Below are positions 35,783-43,199 of a DNA stretch of 64,000 nt, piece after piece. The stretch is taken from positions 3,720,001-3,784,000 of the forward strand of contig NZ_OZ257125.1 of the NCBI RefSeq assembly GCF_965279055.1, written 5' to 3'. The notes beneath the pieces were generated by a model. That model ran no database searches and was not told where the DNA came from. It saw only the letters and a list, made by a program, of their open reading frames with translations. A program made the position numbers and the translations under genes. Each line of letters opens with the position of its first letter. The first letter of the stretch is position 1. The stretch is from Hydrocarboniphaga sp965279055. Lineage in GTDB: Bacteria; Pseudomonadota; Gammaproteobacteria; Nevskiales; Nevskiaceae.

Positions 35783-36892
35783 ATGATTAAGGCACTTATT
35801 GGTGACCTATTCGAAAGCCGGGCGCAGGCTCTGGTCAACACAGTTAATTGCGTAGGCGTTATGGGCAAAGGTGTCGCGGAGCAATTCAAGCTTCGCTATC
35901 CGGCGATGTTCGATGACTATAAAAGACGGTGCGATCAGAAGATCGTGAAGCTCGGCAGGCCATATCTTTACCGGGATACTACAGGCCTCGCGATCATCAA
36001 TTTTCCCACCAAAGATCACTGGCGGTCTCCATCGAAGTTGTCGGATATCGAAGCGGGGCTTGATCACTTAGCAGTGAATTTTGCTGAATGGGGCATCACG
36101 AGCATTGCGATGCCACCGTTGGGGTGTGGAAATGGGGGACTTGACTGGAGCGAAGTTGGCCCACTAATTCATCGAAAACTGCATCGTTTGCCTTTGCAGG
36201 TAGAGGTCTATGCGCCGTATACGACTCCCAAGTCGCAGTTGACTGAAGAGTTTCTCGCTGCACCATCGCAGATGAGTCTAGAAGGTAAGGGGCGCAAAGC
36301 GGAGAAACTCAATCCAGATTGGGTGGTGTTGCTGGAAGTGCTACGCGAACTACAGGTTCAGCCTTATGCAAATCCCGTCGGACGAACGATTTTTCAGAAA
36401 ATTTGCTATGTCGTTACTGAAATGGGGGTGCCAACTGGGTTCTCCTTCGGAAAGGGTAGCTACGGCCCCTTCTCGGATGACGTGAAGTCAGCTTTGCATG
36501 AGCTCTCCAACCGGAATTGGCTCCATGAGGAGCAACTAGGTCGTATGCTTGCGTTGCGTGTTGGGCAGCCTTACGAGAAAGATCGTGGAAAATTTCTTGA
36601 GGTCGTACAGCGACACCAAAAGAAAATCGACAAGATAGTCGACCTCTTTAGTCGAATCAAAAGCACCGAGCAGGCTGAAGAAGTGATGACCGTGCTGTAC
36701 GCTAGTCGTCAGCTGAAACATGGTGTTGCGCAAGCAGATTTAGAGGAGCAGCAAATCTTCGACTACATCATCGGATGGAAAAAGACTTGGAATACGGCCG
36801 AGAAGCAGGCGACTGTTGCCAACGCGATCCGTAACTTAGTGATGCTGGGATGGATGCGAGCCAGAATCAGCGAGTCGATGATTCAGGCATAA
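35783..36892 (+). CDS. darG: DarG-type macrodomain DNA ADP-ribosylglycohydrolase antitoxin
   Basis: A 369-residue antitoxin of the long DarG type. The N-terminal macrodomain (about 1-150) removes ADP-ribose from DNA and shows the family blocks GDLFESRAQALVNTVNC, GVMGKGVAEQFK, IINFPTKDHWRSPSKL (with the conserved Lys) and MPPLGCGNGGLDWSEV. The C-terminal region (about 170-365), including FSFGKGSYGPFSDDVKSAL, matches the part that binds and neutralises DarT directly in long homologues. It starts 2 bp after darT, so the two are translationally coupled. Codon use has more A/T at third positions than the flanking genes. Confidence 0.93.
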   Translation: MIKALIGDLFESRAQALVNTVNCVGVMGKGVAEQFKLRYPAMFDDYKRRCDQKIVKLGRPYLYRDTTGLAIINFPTKDHWRSPSKLSDIEAGLDHLAVNFAEWGITSIAMPPLGCGNGGLDWSEVGPLIHRKLHRLPLQVEVYAPYTTPKSQLTEEFLAAPSQMSLEGKGRKAEKLNPDWVVLLEVLRELQVQPYANPVGRTIFQKICYVVTEMGVPTGFSFGKGSYGPFSDDVKSALHELSNRNWLHEEQLGRMLALRVGQPYEKDRGKFLEVVQRHQKKIDKIVDLFSRIKSTEQAEEVMTVLYASRQLKHGVAQADLEEQQIFDYIIGWKKTWNTAEKQATVANAIRNLVMLGWMRARISESMIQA

Positions 36893-36938
36893 CATCATCC
36901 CATAGGGTGAAAGGGGCAGTGAAGGCTTGTGTGAAGGA

Positions 36939-36966
36939 AAAGAGCCAGGCCTAGCCTGGCCCTTGT
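36939..36966 (+). terminator. Possible hairpin terminator after darG
   Basis: GAGCCAGGC-CTA-GCCTGGCCC, followed by TTGTAAT, lies about 50 bp after the darG stop. The stem is good but the T run is poor, so termination is only possible. Confidence 0.35.
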
Positions 36967-36973
36967 AATCCGT

Positions 36974-37147
36974 CTCGACGACATCCGCCGCGACCTCGCA
37001 CTGAAGTACCTGAACGACGGCCGCACCTCGGTGTGCACGGTCACGTTCAAGCTCGGCTTCTCCGACCAGAGCAGCTTCACGCGTGCGTTCCGCAGGTGGA
37101 CCGGCGAGACGCCGGGCGAGTACAAGGCAAGGCCTCAGGCGGCGTGA
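36974..37147 (+). pseudogene. Displaced 3' end of the AraC regulator (58 codons)
   Basis: This fragment encodes the last 57 residues plus stop of the AraC regulator at 33621-34643 (LDDIRRDLALKYLNDG to GEYKARPQAA) with an identical protein sequence. The 174 bases differ at eight positions in seven codons: CTG/CTC, ACC/ACG twice, CGC/CGT, CGA/AGG, CAA/CAG and GCC/GCG. All are synonymous. There is no start codon or upstream part. It is followed by an intact family A palindrome and the DUF1329 gene, so this is probably the original downstream neighbourhood of the regulator before the darTG island arrived (inference). Confidence 0.9.
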
Positions 37148-37158
37148 CGCCCTGTTTG

Positions 37159-37273
37159 CCTCTCCCTCCGGGAGAGGTCGGCGCACAGCGCCGGGTGAGG
37201 GCGTTGGAGCGCGGCGCAAACTGCCAGGCCCTCACCCGCCCCTTCGGGGCACCCTCTCCCGGTGGGAGAGGGG
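37159..37273. repeat. Palindromic repeat pair, family A (right flank of darTG island)
   Basis: An intact pair: CCTCTCCCTCCGGGAGAGGT followed by CGGCGCACAGCGCCGGGTGAGGG, then the inverse ending CTCTCCCGGTGGGAGAGGGG. It is the near copy of the pair at 34656 and together with the regulator fragment forms the direct repeat around the island. Confidence 0.92.
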
Positions 37274-37280
37274 AAAAAGC

Positions 37281-38675
37281 TCAGCGCTTGCGCGCGCGCC
37301 GCTGCAGGCTCGCCGGCGCGAACGCGTCGTCCTCGAACGCGATCTCGAAGTCGCTGATCGCGTCCTCGTTGCTCATCGCGGTGACGAAGTAGCGGCCGGA
37401 GCGCAGGTCGTAGATCACCTCCGGGCTGCCGGTCGTCGTCGGCAGGAACGGGTAGGTCATCAGATGCGCCTCCTGCACTTTCCACAGCTTGCCCTGGGCG
37501 TCGTAGCCGTCGACCGCGGCGATCGACCAGCTGTCCTCGTCCAGGTAGAACGTGCGCCGCGCCAGCGAGTGCCGCGTGCCGGCACGCAGCGTCGCCTCGA
37601 CCACCCAGACGCGGTGCAGCTCGTAGCGCGTCAGCTCGCTGTTGAGGTGATGCGGGCGTATCAGTTCATCGTATTTGTGGCGCGGGCTGTTGAGGCGGTA
37701 GCTGTTGTAGGCGATCAGCATTTCGCGGCGTCCCAGCAGCTTCCAGTCGTAGCGATCCAGCGCGCCGTTGAACACGTCGACCTGGTCGTTGAACTGCTCG
37801 CCGTCGGAGCCCACCGAAGGGTTGTCGTAGCCCACGTCCGGCGCGCGATTGGTGCGGCCGATGCCGGGGTTGTAGATCCAGGCGCTGCGGCCGCCGCCCT
37901 CGGTGCCCATGGACTCGTGTACCAGCGTCAGCTGGCCGGCGACGCGCGCCGGCGACAGGATCGTCGCCAGGAAATAGAACAGCAGCTTGTTGTCGGCGGC
38001 CGGTGGCTGCCTGAAGTTCGCATATTTGAACTTCACGTCCTCGGTCAGCTTGCTCAGCGTGTAGCTGCCGTCGGGCTTGACGATGGCCTGGTTGTTGAAG
38101 CGGCGTAGCGCGGTGCCGCGAAACTTCAGCTTGTGGTTCCAGATCACCTCGGCGCCGTTGCCGGGGATCGGGAACGGAAAGCCGATCTGTGCGCCCTTCA
38201 GACCATCGGTGCCGCTCAGCGTGGCGCGCGTGGCGTTGGCCGCGGTGGCCGCGTCGATCTGCGCCGGGAAGAACGAGCCGCGCACGCTGCGATACACGTT
38301 GAGCTTGTAGTCCGGGTACATCTCCAGCATCGCCTTCTGGCCGGCGCTGAGCTTGTCGGCGTACTTCGCCATATTGCTCTTGTCGACCGTGTACAGCGGC
38401 TTGTCGGCGCCGACGCCGGCAAAGTTCTCCAGCTCGGCCGGGCGGTTCTTGCGAATGTCCTCGAGCTGCGCGCGCGTCATGCTGCGCTGCGCCTCGGTGA
38501 ACGCGGCCGCGCCGCTCCACACCGGGATACTGCCGTCGGCATTGCCCGCTCGCGTGGCGCCCGACGGTGTCAGATCCTTGCCCAGCCGGGCCACGTCCGC
38601 GGCACTCGGCGCGGCCCCCACCGCGCGGGCACACAGACACAGCATCAGCAAAGCAGCGAGACGGATCATGCGCAC
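37281..38675 (-). CDS. DUF1329 family periplasmic protein
   Basis: A 464-residue protein with a signal peptide (MRMIRLAALLMLCLCARAVGA, cleavage near GAAPS). It shows DUF1329 family features: an N-terminal ADVARLGKDLTPSGA with GNADGSIPVWSG, a lipid-handling-like beta-rich core, and the C-terminal RRTFYLDEDSWSIAAVDGYD. DUF1329 proteins are LolA/LolB-like in fold by prediction and are commonly encoded beside DUF1302 genes. Here the partner is at 31306, now separated by the AraC gene and the darTG island. A CTTGTCC/GGACAAG dyad lies upstream. The pair probably moves a hydrophobic compound across the envelope (inference). Confidence 0.88.
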   Translation of the reverse strand: MRMIRLAALLMLCLCARAVGAAPSAADVARLGKDLTPSGATRAGNADGSIPVWSGAAAFTEAQRSMTRAQLEDIRKNRPAELENFAGVGADKPLYTVDKSNMAKYADKLSAGQKAMLEMYPDYKLNVYRSVRGSFFPAQIDAATAANATRATLSGTDGLKGAQIGFPFPIPGNGAEVIWNHKLKFRGTALRRFNNQAIVKPDGSYTLSKLTEDVKFKYANFRQPPAADNKLLFYFLATILSPARVAGQLTLVHESMGTEGGGRSAWIYNPGIGRTNRAPDVGYDNPSVGSDGEQFNDQVDVFNGALDRYDWKLLGRREMLIAYNSYRLNSPRHKYDELIRPHHLNSELTRYELHRVWVVEATLRAGTRHSLARRTFYLDEDSWSIAAVDGYDAQGKLWKVQEAHLMTYPFLPTTTGSPEVIYDLRSGRYFVTAMSNEDAISDFEIAFEDDAFAPASLQRRARKR

Positions 38676-38730
38676 AGCCCCGAAGGTTCATCGTTGAACC
38701 GGCGCCACGTTAGCGCCGGCCGCCGCGTCG

Positions 38731-38774
38731 GTCTTGTCCCCGCGAGACAATCGATGGTCCGCGAAGGACAAGAC
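38731..38774. promoter_or_regulatory. Candidate operator upstream of the DUF1329 gene
   Basis: Perfect 9-bp inverted arms GTCTTGTCC (38731-38739) and GGACAAGAC (38766-38774), with nested CGCG words. The left arm read on the minus strand is GCGGGGACAAGAC, which shares GCGGGGACA with the DUF1302/araC intergenic region (33494). It lies in the 162 bp between the divergent DUF1329 and DsbA-like genes. Confidence 0.45.
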
Positions 38775-38837
38775 GCTGATCGGCGGCGCGCCTTAAGGTC
38801 CGGCGCAACTTCGCTCCGGACCCAAGCCGTGCTCGTA

Positions 38838-39542
38838 ATGCTTCGCGACCAGCTGCGCCGCAAACTGATACCGAGCACGGTCATCGCCGCGTCGAAGCTG
38901 AGCTCGCCGCGTCAGCTTGCGGCACGGCTGTACTCGGCCTGCGGCGGTCGCATCAGGGTCGAGCTGTACTTCGCTTTCGACGACCCCTATGCGGCGATCG
39001 CGCTGCCCGGCCTCATGCAGCTGTGCGCCGGCCGCGCGGTCGATCTGCAGCTGTACGCATTGCTCGACCGCGGCATCGAAGGCGACCCGGCCGCCGAGGC
39101 GCGCGCGCTGCACGCGCTGGACGACGCCACGCGGCTCGGCCATCGCCTCGGCCGGCCCTTGTCGCGGACCCGGCCGCTACGCCGCGAGGACTGCGCTTTT
39201 CTCGCCGAATGGTTCGAGCAGGCGCGCGGCTCGGCCGGCAGGGCCGCCTTCGCCGCCGCCGCGCTGGCGCAGCTGTGGCAGCACAGCGACGGCGCGGTAC
39301 TGCCGTCCTCGTTCATCGACGTACATCGCCAGTGTCTGCAGCGACTGCCGCCGGTGACCGCGCCGGAGGTCGCCGCACAACTGATGCGCAACACGCGCCA
39401 GCTGCGCGAGCGTGGGCATTGGGAATCGCCGGCGGCGCGCATCGCCGGTGAATGGTTCTTCGCACACGAGCGGCTGCCGCTGATCGCGCAGCGGCTCGAC
39501 CACTACGGCGCGACGCCGCAGGCACAGGTGACGACCGCATGA
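38838..39542 (+). CDS. DsbA/2-hydroxychromene-2-carboxylate isomerase-like protein (first of two)
   Basis: A 234-residue protein. The ATG at 38838 begins MLRDQLRRKLIPST. The segment RVELYFAFDDPYAAIALPGL aligns with the HCCA isomerase/DsbA-type thioredoxin fold entry strand of the next gene (VEFFFSFRSPYSYLAAP), but the Ser found there is replaced and there is no CxxC. A helical insert (about 80-180) and C-terminal thioredoxin-like part follow. Its stop overlaps the ATG of the next gene (ATGA), so both are co-translated. It may be a structural or divergent paralog in a GST-kappa-like pair. The precise role is unknown. Confidence 0.75.
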   Translation: MLRDQLRRKLIPSTVIAASKLSSPRQLAARLYSACGGRIRVELYFAFDDPYAAIALPGLMQLCAGRAVDLQLYALLDRGIEGDPAAEARALHALDDATRLGHRLGRPLSRTRPLRREDCAFLAEWFEQARGSAGRAAFAAAALAQLWQHSDGAVLPSSFIDVHRQCLQRLPPVTAPEVAAQLMRNTRQLRERGHWESPAARIAGEWFFAHERLPLIAQRLDHYGATPQAQVTTA

Positions 39543-40186
39543 ACCTTCAGACCCCGGGCAGGACGCCAACAGCGGACAGGATGCCGCAGGTCGAATTCTT
39601 CTTCTCGTTTCGCAGCCCCTATTCGTATCTGGCCGCGCCGCGCGCATTCGCGCTGCCGCAACGCTACGCGGTGGACCTGGTGTGGCGCGGCGTGCGGCCG
39701 ATGGCGATGCGCGGCCAGCCGCTGCCGACCGCCAAGCAGCTCTACATCCTGCGCGACGCGACGCGCGAGGCCGACGGTCTGGGCCTGCCATTCGGGCCCA
39801 TGTACGACCCGATCGGCGACGGCGTCTGGCGCTGCCTGTGCATCGCCGAGCACGCGCAGCAGGTCGGCAAGCTCGCGGCCTTCGTCACCCGCGCCGCAAC
39901 CGCGATCTGGAGCGAGGCGCTGGACGTGCGCCGTGATCATGCGCTGCAGGCGCTGAGCGAAAGCCTGGGCCTGGACTGGACCGACTGCCAGCGCGCGATG
40001 CAGCGCGAGGACTATCGCGAGCGCGTCGAAGCCAACACCGCGCGCCTGGCCGAACTCGGCCACTGGGGCGTGCCGACATTCGCGTTCGACGGCCAGCTGT
40101 ACTGGGGCCAGGACCGCATCGCCGATCTGGAAATCGCACTGACTGAAGCCGGGCTGCGGCGCAGCAGCAACGGAGTCGCCGCTTGA
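39539..40186 (+). CDS. 2-hydroxychromene-2-carboxylate isomerase/DsbA-family (GST kappa-like) protein
   Basis: A 215-residue protein starting at the overlapping ATG (39539). The N-terminal VEFFFSFRSPYSYLAAPRA contains the SPYS motif of HCCA isomerases and kappa-class GSTs. An all-helical insert follows, and a cis-Pro loop is present in GHWGVPTFAFDGQLYWGQDR. Family members isomerise glutathione-linked aromatic ring-cleavage products or reduce disulfides; there is no CxxC, so oxidoreductase action is unlikely. The stop overlaps the TTG start of the metallo-hydrolase gene, forming a three-gene operon. Confidence 0.82.
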   Translation: MNLQTPGRTPTADRMPQVEFFFSFRSPYSYLAAPRAFALPQRYAVDLVWRGVRPMAMRGQPLPTAKQLYILRDATREADGLGLPFGPMYDPIGDGVWRCLCIAEHAQQVGKLAAFVTRAATAIWSEALDVRRDHALQALSESLGLDWTDCQRAMQREDYRERVEANTARLAELGHWGVPTFAFDGQLYWGQDRIADLEIALTEAGLRRSSNGVAA

Positions 40187-41223
40187 AAAAATTCATCGCG
40201 ATGTCGCTGGCCGTAGCCGTGATCGCCGGCGCTCTCTACCTGGCGCGCGGGCCTATCCTCGAACGCCTGATCGCAGACGGCGCCGACGCGACCCTGCAGC
40301 GGATCGACAGCCAGCTGCTCGACGACGGCGCGCTGCACGTGATCCTGTGCGGCACCGCGGCCGCACTGCCCGACCCGCTGCGCGCCGGCGCCTGCACCGC
40401 GATCGTCGCCGGCGGCCAGCTGCTGCTGATCGATGCGGGCCCGGCGTCGTGGCGCAATGTCGACAGCCTGAACCTGCCGACCAGCAAGCTGGCGACGGTG
40501 CTGGTCACGCACCTGCATTCCGACCATATCGGCGATCTCGGCGAAGCCACCGAGCAAAGCTGGATCGCCGGCCGCGATCAGCCGCTGCAGGTCTACGGGC
40601 CGCCCGGCATAGACGAAGTCGTGCAGGGATTTGCCGAGGTCTATCGCCACGACGTCGGCTATCGCAATGTGCATCATGGCGAGCAGGCGATGCCGACGGC
40701 GGCAGCCGCCGCGGTCGCGCACGTGATCACGCCGCCGACCGGCACCGCCGCGATGCCGGTGTTCGATAACAACGGACTGAAAGTCAGCGCATTTCTGGTG
40801 AATCACGCGCCGGTCGATATCGCCTACGGCTACCGCATCGAATATCGCGGTCGCGTGGTCGTGATCAGCGGCGACACCTTGCCGTCCGAGTCGGTGCGCA
40901 TCAACGCCGCCGGCGCCGACCTGCTGCTGCACGAGGCACTGGATGTGGGCCTGACGCAGCGCGCCTCGGCGCGCGCCAGGCTGCTCGGCATGGACCGCAT
41001 CGCGCAGCTGGCGCTGGACGTCAACAACTATCACACCACGCCGGTGCAGGCCGCGCAGATCGCGCAGCAGGCCGGCGTCAAGCAGCTGGTGCTGACGCAC
41101 ATCTTCCCGCCGCTGCCGAACGTGGTGGCGCGCCACCTGTTCATGCAGGGCACCGCCGCCGCCTTCGGCGGCCAGCTCGCGCTCGGCGAAGACGGCATGC
41201 GCATCGATCTGCCAGCGAAGTAG
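40183..41223 (+). CDS. MBL-fold metallo-hydrolase, membrane-anchored or exported
   Basis: A 346-residue protein. The TTG start (40183) overlaps the previous stop as TTGA. It opens with MKKFIAMSLAVAVIAGALYLA, a signal peptide or anchor. The metallo-beta-lactamase zinc motif THLHSDHIGD is followed by His in NHAPVDIAYG, Asp in VISGDTLP and His in LTHIFPP. The order resembles RNase Z/arylsulfatase-type MBL enzymes. It probably hydrolyses an ester or thioester product from this operon in the periplasm (inference). Confidence 0.85.
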   Translation: MKKFIAMSLAVAVIAGALYLARGPILERLIADGADATLQRIDSQLLDDGALHVILCGTAAALPDPLRAGACTAIVAGGQLLLIDAGPASWRNVDSLNLPTSKLATVLVTHLHSDHIGDLGEATEQSWIAGRDQPLQVYGPPGIDEVVQGFAEVYRHDVGYRNVHHGEQAMPTAAAAAVAHVITPPTGTAAMPVFDNNGLKVSAFLVNHAPVDIAYGYRIEYRGRVVVISGDTLPSESVRINAAGADLLLHEALDVGLTQRASARARLLGMDRIAQLALDVNNYHTTPVQAAQIAQQAGVKQLVLTHIFPPLPNVVARHLFMQGTAAAFGGQLALGEDGMRIDLPAK

Positions 41224-41275
41224 CCCGGGTGCAACCCGGGGTTGACGAGATCCCGGGTTGCACCCGGGCTACAAA
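41222..41275. repeat. Inverted repeat, family E (TAGCCCGGGTGCAACCCGGG type)
   Basis: Arms AGCCCGGGTGCAACCCGGG and CCCGGGTTGCACCCGGGCT around a short loop (GTTGACGAGAT). It begins at the stop codon of the metallo-hydrolase gene and ends shortly before the sulfatase start. It is seen once here; similar elements are known from xanthomonads. Confidence 0.85.
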
Positions 41276-41289
41276 GAAGGGGCTTGACG

Positions 41290-43059
41290 ATGTCCGACAC
41301 GGATGACAACAACAAGCTGAGCCGCCGCGCTTTCAACAAGCGGCTCGCACTCGGCGGCGCGGCGCTGGCCGGCGCGGCCTTCGTCGACAGCGTCGCGCAG
41401 GCGCCGCAGCCGCAGCGACCGGTCGCGAGCGCCAGCGCCGCCAGGCGCCGGCCGAACATGCTGTTGATCCTGTCCGACCAGGAACGCGGCTGGGACGATC
41501 TGCCGGCCGGCCTGGGCCTGAGCGCCCACGACTGGCTGCGCGAACGCGGCACCTCGTTTGCCAATCACAACGTACACACCACGCCGTGTTCGCCGTCGCG
41601 CTCGACGATCTATACCGGCCAGCACACCGCGCTCAACGGCATGACCTCGAACATCGGCGCGCCGCCGTTTCCGAAGCTCGCCGAGGTGCCGACGCTGGGC
41701 CACATGCTGCGCGACCAGGGTTACTACACCGCGTACAAGGGCAAGTGGCATCTGTCCGACGTGCCGACCTCGCCGAGCGTGCGCTACGGGCCGTTCCGCA
41801 GCGCGCGCGACGCGCTGGAACCGTTTGGTTTCTCCGACTACAGCGATGTCGGCATCGCCGACGGTGCGACCTGGAGCGGCTTCAAGTTCGACGGCGAAGT
41901 CGCGTCCGCGGCCAGCCAGTGGCTGCACGAGAAAGGCCGCGCGCTGGACCAGCCCTGGCTGCTGGCGGTGAACTTCGTCAATCCGCATGACATCGTGTTC
42001 TACGACGATGTCGATCGCATGCAGTCGCTGACGCGGCTGGATCGCGACTTCCTCGCGCCGCTGGCGCCGCCGCCGAAAGAAGGTCCGTACACGCAGGACT
42101 GGGACCTGCCGCTGCCGAAGAGCTGGCACGCGGACGACCTGTCGACCAAACCCTGGGCGCAGCGCTCGTACGTCGATTTCTGCGCCGAGCTCTACGGCAA
42201 GATCGATCGTCACGACGAAGCGCGCTGGCGCCGTTACCAGAGCTACTACTACAACTGCATACGCGACGTCGATGCGCACGCGCTGACCGTGTTGCGCACG
42301 CTCGAACAGCTAGGCCTCGACGACAACACCGTGATCGTCTACACCGCCGACCACGGCGACATGCTCGGCGCCCACGGCCTGCGCCAGAAAGGCCCGACGA
42401 TGTACAAGGAAAACGTGCGCGTGCCGCTGATCGTGCGCCACCCCGAGTACCGCGGCGGCATCACGACCCAGGCACTGAGCGGACCGATCGACCTGCTGCC
42501 GACATTGCTGTCCTTCGCCGGCCTTGGCGACGTGCAGCGCGCCGCACAGTATCCGGCGCTCAAGGGCGTCGACCTGACGCCGGCACTGGCCGATGCGTCC
42601 GCACGCACTAAGCGCGACAAGGCGGGCGTGCTCTACGCCTACAACACCATGCTCTACGTCGATCCGGAAGCGGCGAGCAAGATCATCAAGAGCGGCGAGG
42701 ACGCAACCTGGACCTCGCTGTTCAAGGCCAACCTGGCCGAAGGTCGGCTGCACCCGCGGCTGGATCATCCGGGCCTGTTCCGCGGCGTGCACGACGGCCG
42801 CTACAAGTTCGCGCGCTACTTCCGCCCGGACCGCCATCACATACCGAAAGACTGGGCGACTTTGCTCGCGCACAACGAGCTGGAGTTGTACGACACGCAC
42901 AGCGACCCGGACGAGATCGTCAACCTGGCGGTCGAGCCGGAAGCGCGGCGCGAGCTGATCCTGGCGCTGAATGCGAAGACCAATCAGCTGATCGAAGACG
43001 AAATCGGCTTCGACGACGGCCGGGAACATCCCGGGCCGACGTTCCTGTACCGGCTCTAA
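41290..43059 (+). CDS. Tat-exported sulfatase
   Basis: A 589-residue type I sulfatase. The ATG at 41290 gives a twin-arginine leader (KLSRRAFNKRLALGGAALAG). The catalytic CxPSR motif is TTPCSPSRSTIYTGQ with Cys100, the residue converted to formylglycine. Calcium-site segments include MLLILSDQERGW and VIVYTADHGDMLGAHG. It would remove sulfate esters in the periplasm after folded export. A formylglycine-generating enzyme is not seen in the window. The next genes (43200-47477) may be functionally linked, but a palindrome separates them. Confidence 0.9.
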   Translation: MSDTDDNNKLSRRAFNKRLALGGAALAGAAFVDSVAQAPQPQRPVASASAARRRPNMLLILSDQERGWDDLPAGLGLSAHDWLRERGTSFANHNVHTTPCSPSRSTIYTGQHTALNGMTSNIGAPPFPKLAEVPTLGHMLRDQGYYTAYKGKWHLSDVPTSPSVRYGPFRSARDALEPFGFSDYSDVGIADGATWSGFKFDGEVASAASQWLHEKGRALDQPWLLAVNFVNPHDIVFYDDVDRMQSLTRLDRDFLAPLAPPPKEGPYTQDWDLPLPKSWHADDLSTKPWAQRSYVDFCAELYGKIDRHDEARWRRYQSYYYNCIRDVDAHALTVLRTLEQLGLDDNTVIVYTADHGDMLGAHGLRQKGPTMYKENVRVPLIVRHPEYRGGITTQALSGPIDLLPTLLSFAGLGDVQRAAQYPALKGVDLTPALADASARTKRDKAGVLYAYNTMLYVDPEAASKIIKSGEDATWTSLFKANLAEGRLHPRLDHPGLFRGVHDGRYKFARYFRPDRHHIPKDWATLLAHNELELYDTHSDPDEIVNLAVEPEARRELILALNAKTNQLIEDEIGFDDGREHPGPTFLYRL

Positions 43060-43078
43060 TCAGTGGACCACGCCACCA

Positions 43079-43186
43079 CACCCCGTTCGCCCCGAGTAGC
43101 TCACGCAGTGAGCGTATCGAGGGGCCAGAACCGATCCGGCCCCTCGATACGCCGCAAGCGGCTACTCGGGGCGAACGGGGTCTGGC
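43079..43186. repeat. Inverted repeat, family B
   Basis: Arms CCCCGTTCGCCCCGAGTAGC and GCTACTCGGGGCGAACGGGG, inner GCGTATCGAGGGGCC/GGCCCCTCGATACGC. It lies between the sulfatase and ppiC-like genes. Confidence 0.92.
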
Positions 43187-43199
43187 TGAAATATCTCGC

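Noticed and set aside
35181..36892. The darTG pair as a new type of toxin-antitoxin system
   Set aside because: Both proteins have the known DarT and DarG blocks and order, so only their genomic setting is reported as unusual.
34644..37280. Integrase attachment site in a tRNA gene next to the island
   Set aside because: No tRNA-like cloverleaf and no integrase were seen; the flanking repeats are AraC gene ends plus palindromes.
38133..38837. Long N-terminal extension of the first DsbA-like protein
   Set aside because: It lies antisense to the DUF1329 gene and has no family resemblance; the ATG at 38838 starts the conserved part.
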